In this document: positions 11,663 to 23,476 of the stretch, piece by piece
Position numbering within the stretch: the first letter of the stretch is position 1
Layout of the letters: every line of letters starts with the position of its first letter
NCBI RefSeq assembly: GCF_030272615.1
Contig: NC_081411.1
Span: forward strand, 834,074,136 to 834,138,135
Length of the DNA stretch: 64,000 nucleotides
Direction of reading: 5' to 3'
DNA from: Cryptomeria japonica
Lineage: Eukaryota; Streptophyta; Pinopsida; Cupressales; Cupressaceae
The notes under the pieces: generated by a model
Database searches by the model: none
The model's input: the letters and a program-made list of their open reading frames with translations, nothing else
What the model was told of the DNA's origin: nothing
Translations under genes and position numbers: made by a program

Positions 11663-12429
11663 TTTCCAAGCCTATGATGAATGAGATGATGGTGGAATAT
11701 ATTCACAAATTACATCATCTTATTTGACTTGATCACTTCCACCTATCCTTTCATACTTGGGAATTCCATCTTATCATGTGTTTCACCTTCAACCTTGGAA
11801 TCCTTCACCTTGGAATGTATACCTAGTCTTGGAATTTCCTTGAAATATTGACTGTGATCTTGGATTTTCGGAGGAAATTCAAGATTGCCATGTAACATTT
11901 CCTTCATTATCAGTATGTTGTCTTCAAATATCTTAGCTCTTGATCTTGTATGCTCATTGTTGTCCTCCTCATCTTTCATTCACAACATCCTTGAAGGTGT
12001 TGATCATTCATCCTTGAAACCCATTTCTTTCACTTGTGTTTGCCTTCCTTTACCTTGAATGCATTGTTTTTAGGCTTCCCTTTCCATGTCGATGAATCTT
12101 GGGAGTGTGCTTCATTTTAGAGAAATCAACTTCCTTGCTTAGCTTGATATCTTCCATTGTGAAGTCCTCTCTCTTGCATTGTTTAATCCTTAGGCCGCCT
12201 TTCTGAAGTGTTGTGGAGATATTTCATTATTTTTTGCAATGTTTCCTTGAAATGCTTGCAGCTAGTTCCTTCATCCTCTGTCCTTAGTTGTTTGCAAAAC
12301 AAACAAGGATATCATCAAATATGCATGATATATATTTATTTCAACTATTTTTCAAACTCTCTAATCTGATATGCATTCCTAATGAGGGTGAAATGGTGGT
12401 CTAACTTATGGTCCCTTACTAACCACCTT
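11663..12429. other. Intergenic DNA, no clear gene
   Basis: A 78-residue charged minus-strand frame (11743-11979) and other short frames are present, but none shows a domain. Confidence 0.4.
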
Positions 12430-12747
12430 GTTGAAGTTGGTGGGGCCTTCCATGGCTTGAGGTTGGCTAAGAGCATTAATGCCAATTAGGTATGGATAGA
12501 AGGGAATTCTAGTAATATTATTCAATGTTTAAAAGGCCTTCAAAAACCCTCTTGGACTATTGGAAAATGGATAAATAAATCCATGGAAATTATAAGGACT
12601 TTCCAAAAAGTTCATATTATCCATGCCTATCATGAAGCAAATGGACTTGCAGATTATTTTGCTAATGTGGGTGTTCAGAGTAATAATGAAAAGGTATGGA
12701 GCCTCGGTGATCGTGTTTCTGCAGATCCTATGTTAAGGCCTTGTTGA
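12430..12747 (+). pseudogene. LINE RNase H domain remnant
   Basis: The frame ending at TGA 12745-12747 reads an RNase H-like (RVT_3 type) fragment. It contains WIEGNSSNIIQCL followed further on by HAYHEANGLADYFANVGV, the HxxREANxxADxLA-type motif found at the end of plant LINE ORF2. An in-frame TAG lies upstream of WIEG. The rest of the LINE is absent, so this is a 3' fragment of a non-LTR retrotransposon. Confidence 0.65.
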
Positions 12748-12943
12748 CACATGACGTGTCCCAAGCTAGAAGAACTAACCCTTTTTATGATTGATGATGT
12801 CACACCATGAAACGATGGTCCTAACCATTATTGAGTGTAGAGCTATTGTATTGAATTGCTTTAGAGCTTCGCACGCTTTCTGAGTGGTAACTAAGTTCTT
12901 CTGGGGTTTTCTCTATTTGTACATTTCCACCATTTCTACAACC

Positions 12944-14462
12944 ATGGGTGGTGAGAGGCGAAGGGTCAAACCCTTGAATTGTGAAGAGTTCAAAAATGAT
13001 ACTACCATTTGGCAAATTCTAGAATGCGATGGCCTTGTACCACTTTCATCAAAAGGCTTCATGGCTTCGATGTTAGTGTTACTAGAAAATTTGCAAAGGG
13101 TTTGAAGGAGGGGTACATTTAGATGTGTGGAAAGAACTTGGAGATTGATGAAAAATTGATTGCAAAGGTCATTGGTTTGTTCATGGATGGAGCCAAATTA
13201 TACAGATAGGAAAATGTCAGATGTGGCAGTCAAAACATTTCTCAAAGATGAGAAGGAGAGGAAGAAATTGGCCAAAGTTGGCAAGAGCAACTATGATACG
13301 GGTAATATTAAACCCATTTGGCGTTCTATGCTTATTATTCTCATGAAACATATTACCCTAGATGGTAGGTTTGCTAGGGCTTTCGGGCATTTTGTTATGT
13401 TGAATCACTTTAAGCATAAGGTGTAGATCTCTTTCCCTTTCTTTATGGTAGATTCTATCTTGATGCTAGTATTAAAGACCATTGGAAGACCAAGAAAAAC
13501 TCAGTCCTCCATGGGGGTTTGCTGTTACTTATCTTTGAGCTTATCAAATCACAACCCTCTCTGTCCACCAAAATTTCAGATACCGAGGAGGATGAGTCTG
13601 CGAGTCTCTCTTCTGAGGAGTCTAGGAGTGAAATATGGATTTGGAGGATTTTGACTTTGAGCCAGAAGCTAACTTGAAGAAAAGCCAAAGAGCTAAGAGG
13701 AGTAGAGCATCCCTTGTTTCCATTTCTAATTCTGAGTCTAGGCCTTCCTACAATGTCATGCTGGATAAGTCGGAGCCTATTATAAATAGGAATGATAGAT
13801 CCCCTATTCCAAAAGACCTCAATGCGAATTCCCCTTATCTCAATATGGACAGAGAGAACCCAGATGATGTTTAGGCTATTGTTCATGACTTTGCAGTTGA
13901 TAATTTTAGAATGCATAAGTGGGTCTTCAATGAAATTAAAGATATTAATGTTAAACTCTGTGTTGTGACCAGTAAATAGGACAACCAGTGTGCTAAACAA
14001 TGGAGTGTTGGATAGAGGAAAGCTATTGTTGATTCTATGTAGAAGATTGTGAGCACAATTAATGATCTTAAGAAAGACTGTGACAATAGAATTTTAAACC
14101 TGGAGGAGAAACTAAATAAAGAGTATGATGGTAGATTGAAACAAATGGAAAATAAGTTCTAGAAAGTTAATGATAATCTCATTTTCTTGGTTACTTATAG
14201 CCACAAAGTTGTAAAGAGTTTAGTGGAGAGAATAAACACCATGGTTGGGAAATTGGAAGGCCTCCAGGAGGCGGATGATGATTGATGTGGAGTTTATTGA
14301 GAAGAAATAGGATGAAAATAGTGGTACTTCCAAAAGGACTAGAGACAACTTGAAGAAGAAAGCTCATAATCAAGATATACAGGAATTGAAAAAGATTGCC
14401 CTCAACATGACATAGCTGGAAGTTGTAGCCACATAGGCTCTCAAGAATCTGAATTAGGGTCT
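12944..14462 (+). pseudogene. Decayed LINE-like ORF1 / plant transposon protein
   Basis: Starting at ATG 12944 (MGGERRRVKPLN) several frames give consecutive pieces of one protein. They include a segment with EIDEKLIAKVIGLFMDGAKL and later HITLDGRFARAFGHFVML, then an acidic/serine-rich stretch, and finally a coiled-coil-like segment (ILNLEEKLNKEYDGRLKQME). Frameshifts and stops interrupt it throughout. The order (globular block with an I-x-V-x-GL pattern, acidic linker, coiled coil) resembles plant transposon proteins of unknown function. It follows a LINE RNase H fragment, so a LINE ORF1 is plausible. The family assignment is inference. Confidence 0.4.
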
Positions 14463-14714
14463 CCTTTTTTGTTGTCATGTTCTTGGTTTTTGGTTGTTTG
14501 CTGGTGGTTTGTTGGTATTTTGCTGTCCCATGGTTGTTGTTTTTAAGTTGGTTGTATTTTTAAGTAGCTTTTTGTAATTGCTCTTTGTCAAAGGGTTTCA
14601 GGTCCCTTCAAAACTTGTTTGTTCCTTAATTGAAAACTTTTGGTCTCATGTTTGATTTCATTTATTTCAGGTCTGATTGGGGCTTTCAATATGAGATTTC
14701 ACCCTTTTGAGGTT
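14463..14714 (+). other. Probable untranslated tail of the LINE-like element
   Basis: T- and GT-rich sequence with no open frame follows the decayed ORF. It includes GTCAAAGGGTTTCAGGTCCC, of the kind seen between or after plant LINE ORFs. Confidence 0.3.
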
Positions 14715-16020
14715 TGATCGTGGGTTTTGAGGAGTGAAGGAAGTATGTGATTTTGACTGTTGTGGATTTGGAGGGGCAAAGGAAAATTTACTAGGACTAC
14801 CATGGATCTGGGCAGGTTAGGAAAAGTGCTCATGATGGTTGTGGATTTCAGTTAACAAGGGAAGTACTTCCACCTTGGCCATGGATTTGAGGGTGGAAAG
14901 GACGTTTTCTTCCTTGTGAAATTCGTCCTCTACCTTAAAGGTTTCAATTGTCATCTTTGTCTTGGAGTTGATCCCAACCTTCATGTTGAGTCTTGATCTA
15001 CTTATGCTTGTTGATGAAGTTCTCTTAATATGTGTTTATCTTGACCTTCTTCTTGACATTGGAGTTGTTATCCACTTCCTTCCAGCTGTGGATTTTAGGG
15101 GATAAAGGAATTTTTTTGATCATGGCCAGGGATTTTGGGGAACAAAGGATGTGAAGGATGACTAGGGTTTTGAGGGAGTGAAGGAAGTTTTGAGTATGAC
15201 CGGGGATTTTAGCATGTAAGGGAATTTTTTGAGGATGGCTGGGGATTTTAAGGGGTGAAGGAAGACTATGTAGGACAATCATGGATTTGGGCATGTAAAG
15301 GAAATATTGTTGGCCTTTCTCAAGCCATAGTTGCCTTAACCACACTTTCACCCTTCATCAAAATCATTAGTTTGCTTGATCAAATATCAATGTTGCTCTT
15401 TCCATTGCCAAGTCAAGAGAAAATTAGCCATTGTCGTGGATTTTAGGAGGCAAGGGAAAATCACAAGGATGACCATGGATTTTGGGGGTGAGGGAATTTT
15501 GCAAGGAAGTTCGTAGGATTGGATGGGTGGAGGAAGTCTGCTAAGATGGCCGAATTTCACGTAGTGAGGAAGAGCTCCTTGAATTTACTTCAAAGCATTT
15601 TATTATCATTCATCAAGGAATTTTCATCACCACTCCACAAGACATTGAGATTACTCATCATTGCTTTCAAATTCTTCAACTGTTTAACCTCTGCAAGGCA
15701 TGGATCCTAGCAATTCAAGGAGAAATGCATCCTTAGGTCGTGGATTTGGGGAGGTAAAGGAAAAACTTCCACAATGGCTAAGGATTTGGAAGGGTGAGGG
15801 AATTGTGTCAAAGCTTGTTGTGGATTTGGAGGGGTAAAGGAATGTTGTTAAGGATGGTAGGGGATTTGAGGAGGTAAGGGAAGGAAGTGAGGATGGTTCA
15901 ATCAAATATCAATGTTGCACTTTCCATTGCCAAGTCAAGGAGAAATCGGTCATTGCCCTGGATTTGGAGGAGTGAGGGAACAACTTCCACCCAGGCCGTG
16001 GATTTGGGGGTACCAAGGAA
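14715..16020. repeat. Degenerate array of 38-42 bp units
   Basis: At least nineteen copies of a core like GTGGATTTGGAGGGGTAAAGG occur, at about 14767, 14805, 14842, 14881, 15090, 15128, 15166, 15203, 15240, 15282, 15438, 15476, 15515, 15739, 15781, 15819, 15858, 15959 and 15999. Within clusters the spacing is 38-42 bp. The linker often reads AANTTCCACCNTGGCC or AAGGATGGC. Clusters are separated by unrelated gaps. No gene is supported here; minus-strand frames simply translate the repeat. Confidence 0.8.
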
Positions 16021-17501
16021 AAGTTCCACCTTGAGTTGACTACTTCATTGCATGCCTAAGCTAATCATGTCAACGCTTTCACCAAGTGTAGAATGATTTG
16101 CTCATAGGGTTGACTTGGTGTTTTCTTCCTCTTTCATCACCTCTTAGACTTTGATTGATCTCACTAAGCACTTCATCTCAACTGATTGCTCATCTCGCCT
16201 TTATCGATCCTTGCTTCTAGATGCTTCCGAGGATATCCACTTGCTTGCTTGACTGCTCATCACACTTAAGACTCAAACCTTGACTTGACTGGGAAGTTGC
16301 ATTGTGAAGCATCACTCAAAGACTACCATAACTCTCACCTATCACTTGAACACCTAGAGTTGAGAGACCTCAAACTAGTCTTGAGGAAGACCTGACTATC
16401 ACTAGACTGCCCGACTTGATCACATCCTAACAACAAAGGCATTGCATCACCTCACAAGTAAGAGGTTAAAGACAAAAGAAGCTACTACCAAGCGAAGCAA
16501 ACTAAGCAAAAGAACTAACCTACGAGAAAAAAAATAAGGTCTCCATTTACAATGGGGTGATGTGTGAAAATGTCAAAATAAACACCAGCTAAACTCCACT
16601 CACAAAACCAGAACTCAAATTTAATAGTCACCTAAAGCCAGCAAGGAATTTTTGAGAGAAACCTGGTTTCAAAAATCGTCCGTAACAAAGCTTGCACGAA
16701 TTTCAAAATGCTCATAAAATTAAAGAGAGAGGCAATAATTATTATGACAGATTTCTATAACAGTTTATCCGTTTATATAAAATACATAGATAGAATTCAT
16801 GATAGTACTTTCAAACTGCAAATTAAAGGAAGCAGCCCAGGCAAAATTTTATGGGGGCACGTCAATTTCAAACTCTACACGTCTCATAGCGAGGGAAGAC
16901 AGGTTTCCAGGTTTACTTGTTTATGTTTTGCTATGCTCATCTGATCTTCGTGGAAGATTCGATATTAAGTTATATTCTCGATCATATTTTGGAAACTGCA
17001 ACAAAACTTTAAAAATAGTAGCATGGAAATGCACCCATCTTGTATAAATTGTATTTTAATTGGCATGAAGTTGTCATTATTTCAGGAAGGTTATCCTTTT
17101 TAGCACATCTACTTATCTAAATAATTAGGCCACAACTGTAATCTACATCATCTACGTTGACAAAATGCTTCAGTTCCACTCTTTTGCAAAAAGTTCCAAT
17201 ATAGTAGGCGAGACAATGTGCTTACACAGGCTCCAAAACGGAGACATGAACATGTGTGCCCACAGTCACACGCAAGTACACATGCAATAGGACACAAACA
17301 AACATGCTATGTAGACAAAAGATAAGTTTGCTTTCAATATAGGATTAAAAAACCAGTAGCCAACTAAGCAAATAATGGCAAGGAAACCATCGAAGTTTCA
17401 TGGTGCCAGTTGCATCGTGTGTCACCACTTTTCAAGACAACATTGAGGACAAAATGTCTCCTTTTAAGGAGCCTTTTATGTGATGGAAAACTGCAGCAGT
17501 C
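16021..17501. other. Intergenic DNA downstream of the P450 gene
   Basis: Contains short frames only. Nothing can be supported apart from the likely 3' flank of the P450 transcript near its right end. Confidence 0.5.
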
Positions 17502-17507
17502 TTTATT
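17502..17507 (-). terminator. Candidate poly(A) signal of the P450 gene
   Basis: The minus strand reads AATAAA about 50 nt after the P450 stop codon (17558-17560), a suitable place for a near-upstream polyadenylation element. Plant poly(A) signals are loose, so confidence is moderate. Confidence 0.4.
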
Positions 17508-17557
17508 TTTTATACATTAGATATGATAAGTTGGCTTGGTGAAAAATGTGCAGGTGA

Positions 17558-20500
17558 TCATGACTGATTTAATAGATGAAATATGACTTGGGCTCCATGT
17601 TGAGGGTGTAGCATCAATAGCACTGTTGGTGCATGCACGTAGGATGGAGAAATCTCAAAGGTGAAATGTTGTAGAATCATGGCTAGTACGACCTTGGCTT
17701 CCATTAGGGTGAAATTCTTGCCTATGCATGTCCTTGGCCCTAGGCCAAATGGAATGAATGCCATGGGATGTTTTGCAGCTTTTGAAACTCCATTGCTGAA
17801 CCTTGCAGGGTTGAACTCATTGGCATCTTCTCCCCAGAGAATTGGGTCATGGTGGATGGCCAATATTGGTATCATTAGTTCTAGTCCTGGTGGAAGCCTT
17901 AGGCTTCCTAGCTTCACTTCCTTCTTGATTCTTCTCATCATGGCTACTACTGGTGGGTAGAGCCTCATGGATTCATTCACAATCATGTCCACCTGCAAAA
18001 TGAAAGGAAAAAACATATAAACAAACATTCTATACTCATTGTACAAATAGATTAAATAGACTAGAATTTGGATTACAGTCCAAATATACAGTAGAGAATA
18101 TATACAAACAAACAAGCAATATCCTTTCAATGTCTATAAATAGACTAGATTTTGGATTACAGTCCAAATGTACAGTAGAGAATATATACAAACAAACAAG
18201 CAATTTCCTTTCAATGTCTATAGAAATCATATAGACTATAGATTGGATTGATATGGCCTTACACTAGGGCTTATATTAATATGTTCTTTACACTAGACCA
18301 ACTGCACCTGGATTAGGGTGGGTGTATGCCTCGTACAACTTTGAAAAGAGATGCAATGCCTTGTACAAAATTTTGAAAAAGATGCTTCACATACATAAAT
18401 AGGTGTGACATTTAGAATTTTGATCAGAATAAAGAATTTATTCTAATGAAATTGAATCTGAGGTAAAGTGCCAGCAACTTTCTAAAAAATTGCGTAGAAC
18501 AACTTTAGTAGAATTAACAGCTTTCACATCCAAAGATAATGGGTGAGTGCAAATCTGTTGTAACTTTAGTTATTCTCTTCAAGGGCTGCAATTCAGTGTA
18601 ACTAAAAGTAAGGGATTAAGACTTTTTCCTTTCATCCTTTTTTCTCTAAACATTTGAAATGTTTCACAGATGTCAACAAGGAGGCACGAGTTCTAATCTT
18701 GATAATTTAATGTTTAAATGTATCTTACTGCTATTTTCCATGCCAAACTAGAGCGTAGAAAGTTAAAGACAATTATTAAACTACGATGGGCTTATCAATC
18801 ACATATATGTGTTTATTTTTAAAAGTGAAAAATACCAAGAGAGCTGCCTGGTCAACTTAGTGCTCTAAAAACAATGAAAAAAATAGAAAAAGGCTATGAA
18901 TCTTACAATTCTCAGCTGGTTGACAGAATTTTTATCTGGTACATTTTCTCCACAAACCTCCAAGACTTGTTTTCTAGCCATTTGTTGCCATTCTTTATGG
19001 ATAGCCAGAAGAACTATGGTCCAAGTGAGCATATTAGATGTGGTTTGTCTGCCAGCAAAGAAGAAGGTCTTGCATTCCTCCATTATATCCTCTACTTTTA
19101 CAGGAGAATATCTGTTCTCCTTCTTCTTGCTCTTTTCAAAACTTGTAGCCTTTGCATGGATCAGAAGTCCTAGAAGATCAGAACCACCACCAACTTTTGA
19201 ATCTTGCTCACGCCTTTCGATGAGCTCAGTCAAGGACTTCTTGATTTCCTTGTCTAGTCTCCATTGATATAGATTCCTTTTAGTTGGCAAAAACCTACAA
19301 AACCAATGAAAGAATAAGATCTATAAGGTTCTCTGCTCCAAGCAAAAAATATTATATTTCAACACAATTGCTGCCACCTTCAGCGATACAAAGAAATGGG
19401 TAAGTATAGAAGAAGATCGTCTATTATCCATACTCGATCAATTTTTTTTTATTAGATCCCAACACAATCTGACTACGTGATTTTAAAATTGTCAAATCTA
19501 AGAAACGCAGAAAACAGTTCTTAATCTTTTGTGGGGCCTAACCTGGAACCTGGTAGGATAACTTTTCTAAAAGCTTCCCCAGCAAAGAGCATTTGTTCAG
19601 CCTGCATGGTGAATATACGTTTTCCTTCCTCATAGCTACAGCCAAAAGCTGCCCTTGCAATTATATCTGCACTAAGGGTCTGAAATTCCTCAGAAACTTC
19701 TATCTCATTTCTACCCGATTCAGTCCAATTCTTCCATTTGTCTAACATGATTGTTGCACTCGTAGCAATCGCAGGAATTGTCAGATCCTGTTATACAAAA
19801 TATAAATCTTAGTCTTCTTTAGGATTATCTATAAATAATCATAACACATGCATCTTCTTCAATTTTTATTGAAGATTCAATCGAATTATAGGTAAATAAA
19901 ACCTTGTATAAATTGAAAGTATGTTATTGTTCACAGACATCAAAACATGGCATTGACCATGGAGGCAACTATATTGCAATCAGAATAAACTAGGAAATTA
20001 TATTAACACTCATATAGAGCTCATATATGTGGGTTGATAAGAAAACATCTATTCCAGTTTAATACCTAGATCTAGTCATGCCCAGAAAAAACTTGATGAA
20101 AAATTCTATGAAATTATGTCTTACTTTGATATTTTCCATGTGAAAAGCAGGATTGATGATTCTTCTGTGCTGAGCCCATTTCTGGCCTTTCAAGTTCAGT
20201 AACCCTTCACCTTCCAATTTCTTCAAGGCAGTATTGGCCTCAATTTTCTCATAATCATCAGACCTCACAGAGAATATCTCTTGCACCAGCTGGGGGTCTG
20301 CAATGTTTATTCTTCCAACAGGTCCAAACCAAAGCAGGAATGTGCTCCCTGTAATTCAAAATCACACCCCAAGACAAAAAAGTTAAGTATAATGGAGATC
20401 AAAATATTAGATTTCACAATTAGAAATCTCAAAACTGTTTGTTGAACAGGCATATATATTTTAGCCCTCTTTACCCTGTGATGAGTCCTTACAGAACCAC

Positions 20501-21230
20501 TTGTGTGAGCAGATTACTGAAGGTCCAGTCTGCCTTCAGTAGTCGCTATCCAGTCTTCTAGAATACATCAATGTATAAGTTACTCTCATACACCATAACT
20601 TATATACTGATACATGTTAGAGACTGGATAGCGGTTTCCCTGCCTTCCATGCTCCTAATAGAAGGTTCTAAATTGAAGTTCTAATATTAGAGCAATATTC
20701 TGATTTACATAGACTGTTAGAAATAATCTATATATATAACCCCAAAGAGACCATTATCTCTACGGTTAAGAACCCAAGCATACTAATGTGTTGTCCTAGA
20801 GGTGATTCCTAGTCTAACAATCAGAGTTTCTTAAAAAAGGAGGAAAAAAATTGTTACAAGAATAACAATGGACAACAAAAAGCAAAAATAACAAGACTGC
20901 ACCATAGATTTTGGTCCACTGATGATAGAATGATAGAACTCTGGGCAGAATATCATGAGAAAAGTATCCCATAGGATTAGAACTGGCCTGCTGCATCATC
21001 CTCATCATCTCTTTTGCATTTCCAAGGAAGAGCTTGTATGGAGGGCCTCTGATTCCCTGAGACTGAAGATGCATCTGTATTTTTCTAGGTCTCCACCACA
21101 TAAGTCTTATGATTCTCACAATCTCTGCAACAACCATTGCACAAGCTGCCATAGCAACAACCACTCTAAAATTCCACTCCATGGTGGCTGTTGTCATGCT
21201 CCCTACAACTTCTGTCATTCCATAATTCAT
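17558..21230 (-). CDS. Cytochrome P450, CYP72 clan, CYP734A (BAS1)-like, five exons
   Basis: Exons in reading order are 20903-21230, 20125-20348, 19543-19787, 18907-19294 and 17558-17992. All introns are GT..AG and the phases fit, giving 539 residues, normal for a plant microsomal P450. It has an N-terminal membrane anchor (about residues 23-46), WWRPRK and a proline hinge (RGPPYK), an I-helix AGRQTT (346-351), ExxR (402-405, ESMR), a PERF-type motif FNPARF (455-460) and the heme loop PFGLGPRTCIG with Cys484. No stop or missing catalytic residue was found. Segments such as SHDILPRVLSFYH and AAKHPMAFIPFGLG closely resemble CYP734A enzymes, which inactivate brassinosteroids by C-26 hydroxylation at the endoplasmic reticulum. 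That substrate is inferred from the family; a related CYP72-clan enzyme of specialised metabolism remains possible. The ATG at 21228-21230 is the first in frame; M5 is an alternative. Confidence 0.93.
18054..18222. repeat. 84-bp tandem duplication in P450 intron 4
   Basis: Two copies (18054-18137 and 18138-about 18222), both starting AAATAGACTAGA and differing at only a few bases, lie in the last intron. They appear recent and do not touch the splice sites. Confidence 0.9.
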
Positions 21231-21882
21231 ATGGTTTTCTTTGGAATAGCCGTGTCTTTTACTCTTTTTTAAACATGCAAGTCAACTTGCTATCAATATC
21301 TTAAAACTACCTGTCCAATTTTTTTAGAGGCTCCTTTAGAAACAGTGATATGTATGGATGCTCTAGAATTATTGGGATTGCTTCCTAGTCCTTCACATCC
21401 CAACAGCTCATTTTTACACTGAATAGTTTTAGAATTTGCTCTAAAATAAGGCTGTTGCCATCTTTTTACCCAAAACAGGCAAGCATGAGGTGTATTGAGT
21501 ACTAAATTTGTTTAAGCTCACGAGAAAGGTATTAGTATTTTTATGAGGAGATCAATAACGTGATCTTCAAGTATAACTAATGTACATGGATGAGTTGTTT
21601 GTAGTGTATAAAATTGCAGTAAGTAGATGAAATGCTCGTTGTTCATAAATATAAGAACAAAAACTGCAGGCCTAAATGAGTAGATGAAATGATTACTGTG
21701 AGGAAAAAAGGTGCAGCGAAATAAGTTGTTTGTGGCAAGTAAACGTAGGCATCACATAAGGCTAATTTATCATGTAGATTTCTTGTTAGGTTCATTTTAT
21801 CATTTGAAGAACCTCGTTGAAACAGACCCTTGCCATGGGGTCCAACCTTGAGGATTTAATGAGTCAGCAATATATTTTTCAC
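21231..21882. other. 5' flank of the P450 gene
   Basis: This holds the presumed promoter and 5' leader of the P450 gene. I see no convincing TATA box on the minus strand and no other gene. Confidence 0.4.
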
Positions 21883-22106
21883 ATTCATAATTTAAAAGAA
21901 AGTGGTAAATTGATGTTATTTTTCACTATATTTATAAATTAAAAGATATATAAAAAATTAAAACAATATCAAAACTTATTATCTTAGTATTTATATTCAT
22001 AATTTAAAAGAAAGTGGTAAATTGATGTTATTTTTCATTAAATTTATAAATTAAAAGATATATAAAAAATTAAAACAATATCAAAACTTATTATCTTAGT
22101 ATTTAT
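21883..22106. repeat. 112-bp tandem duplication
   Basis: Two nearly identical copies (21883-21994 and 21995-22106) begin ATTCATAATTTAAAAGAAAG. They are very AT-rich and non-coding. Confidence 0.9.
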
Positions 22107-22342
22107 GTAAATTTTTGATAGAGTATTATGTTTCTTGATTTGATACTATCTATGAGTTCAAATTGGGATCACAATGATTGAAAAGATGACACATGAGCTA
22201 TAATTTAATCTAAGTGGAGTAGATGAAGATAGACGGCAAGTTATTATTATTTAATTAACTGATTTATTGATTTAATAGATATATTTTGTTCAAATAGTTA
22301 ATTGATTTTTTCCTTTTGAAGATTTATTAACTAATTATGAGA

Positions 22343-22790
22343 TTTTTTTTTTTTGATCAGTAAAGGCATAGCTGAGATTTATATTAATCTTGCATTAATT
22401 ACAGTATTGACAAGGCTGAGTGGTGATGCCTCAAAAACCATTCTCAAAGGGTTTCCGAGCAGACAGAAACCATAAGCATTAGAGTAACCATAGTATCTAA
22501 TTTCAAAACCTAGCAAGATTATGCAGTCTATGCAAATAAAACTATAAAGAGTTTAGATGGCAAATTCTCAAATGCCAATATAGAGATTTTAAACATAAAT
22601 ATGTAGCCAAAATTAACTATAACCAAAGTCTTAGATTAAGCAGTCAAGAAAGTAATTATTTTTAACACGGCCAAATTGGGAAACCTAGCTTCCAGTTTCA
22701 CTTGGGGGTTTGGATTGAGGCAATCCAATTCTCACGCTCCCATGACCTCTACCTGTTGGGCGGCTGCGTCCACGACCAGACCCCGTTATA
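22343..22790 (-). pseudogene. Retroposed 3' end of an mRNA (processed pseudogene fragment)
   Basis: On the minus strand the sequence reads a short frame ending GRGRSRPTGRGHGSVRIGLP and then PQSKPPSETGS, with a TAG at 22685-22687. About 330 bp of untranslated sequence and a run of 12 A (T at 22343-22354) follow. Coding tail, 3' UTR and poly(A) are what a 5'-truncated retrocopy of a cellular transcript leaves behind. The Gly/Arg-rich tail suggests an RNA-binding protein, but I cannot name the parent gene. The short flanks TTATGAGA and TTATAGA are only a weak target-duplication candidate. Confidence 0.5.
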
Positions 22791-23318
22791 GATTCATTTA
22801 TTTATTTTGATCAGATAGTTAATTGTTTTTTCCCTTTTAAGATTTATTAACTATTTTGATCTATGAATTAAATATTTGATTTATTAGTTAATTAGTCAAT
22901 TAGTCAATTTATTGGTTTAATAGATTTATTTCCCTTTTGAAGATTTATTAACTATTTTGATCATGAGTTAACCAATTTGGTTGTTTTGTTTGATTTAACA
23001 TAGTTTTTGTAGTCACATAAATCTGTCCACTTAATTAAATGAATACTTAGTATTTATTTGATTATTTAACCATCAATTAATAATTAATTAAATTAATATT
23101 TAATTAATTCATCTTAACCCTATTCTCCTATTAATTAAATAAATTATTCAATTTATTTGATTTAATTCACTTAACCAAATTCAGACCATTAATTAAATAA
23201 ATAAATCATATTTATTTAATTAAATCTTCTCTCACATTTAAATAAATTAATATTTATTTAAAACCCCCAAAATCCCACCTCTCACATTTAAATAAATAAA
23301 TCATTTATTTAAATCACC

Positions 23319-23476
23319 TTTATCCTCCACCCACTTGTATTTTCCTACAAAAGCAAGTTGCACAATTATTTTAAATAAATAATTTATTTAAAACACCTTT
23401 ATCCTCCACCCACTTGTATTTTCCTACAAAAGCAAGTTGCACAACTATTTTAAATAAATTATTTATTTAAAATCCT
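23319..23476. repeat. 79-bp tandem duplication in the solo LTR U3
   Basis: Two copies starting TTTATCCTCCACCCACTTGT (23319 and 23398) are almost identical. A third partial unit follows at about 23478. Confidence 0.85.

Noticed and set aside
13455-14000. Minus-strand 181-residue open frame
   Set aside because: Shadow of the plus-strand decayed ORF1; no domain and hydrophobic random composition.
15025-15351. Minus-strand Pro/Ser/Leu-rich 108-residue frame
   Set aside because: Reads the reverse complement of the 38-42 bp array.
17661-17960. Plus-strand frames across the P450 exons
   Set aside because: Antisense shadows of the P450 coding exons.
22985-23040. LTR start at TGTTTTG (22983)
   Set aside because: The start at 23008 gives a perfect GTTTT target duplication with the right end at 24811.
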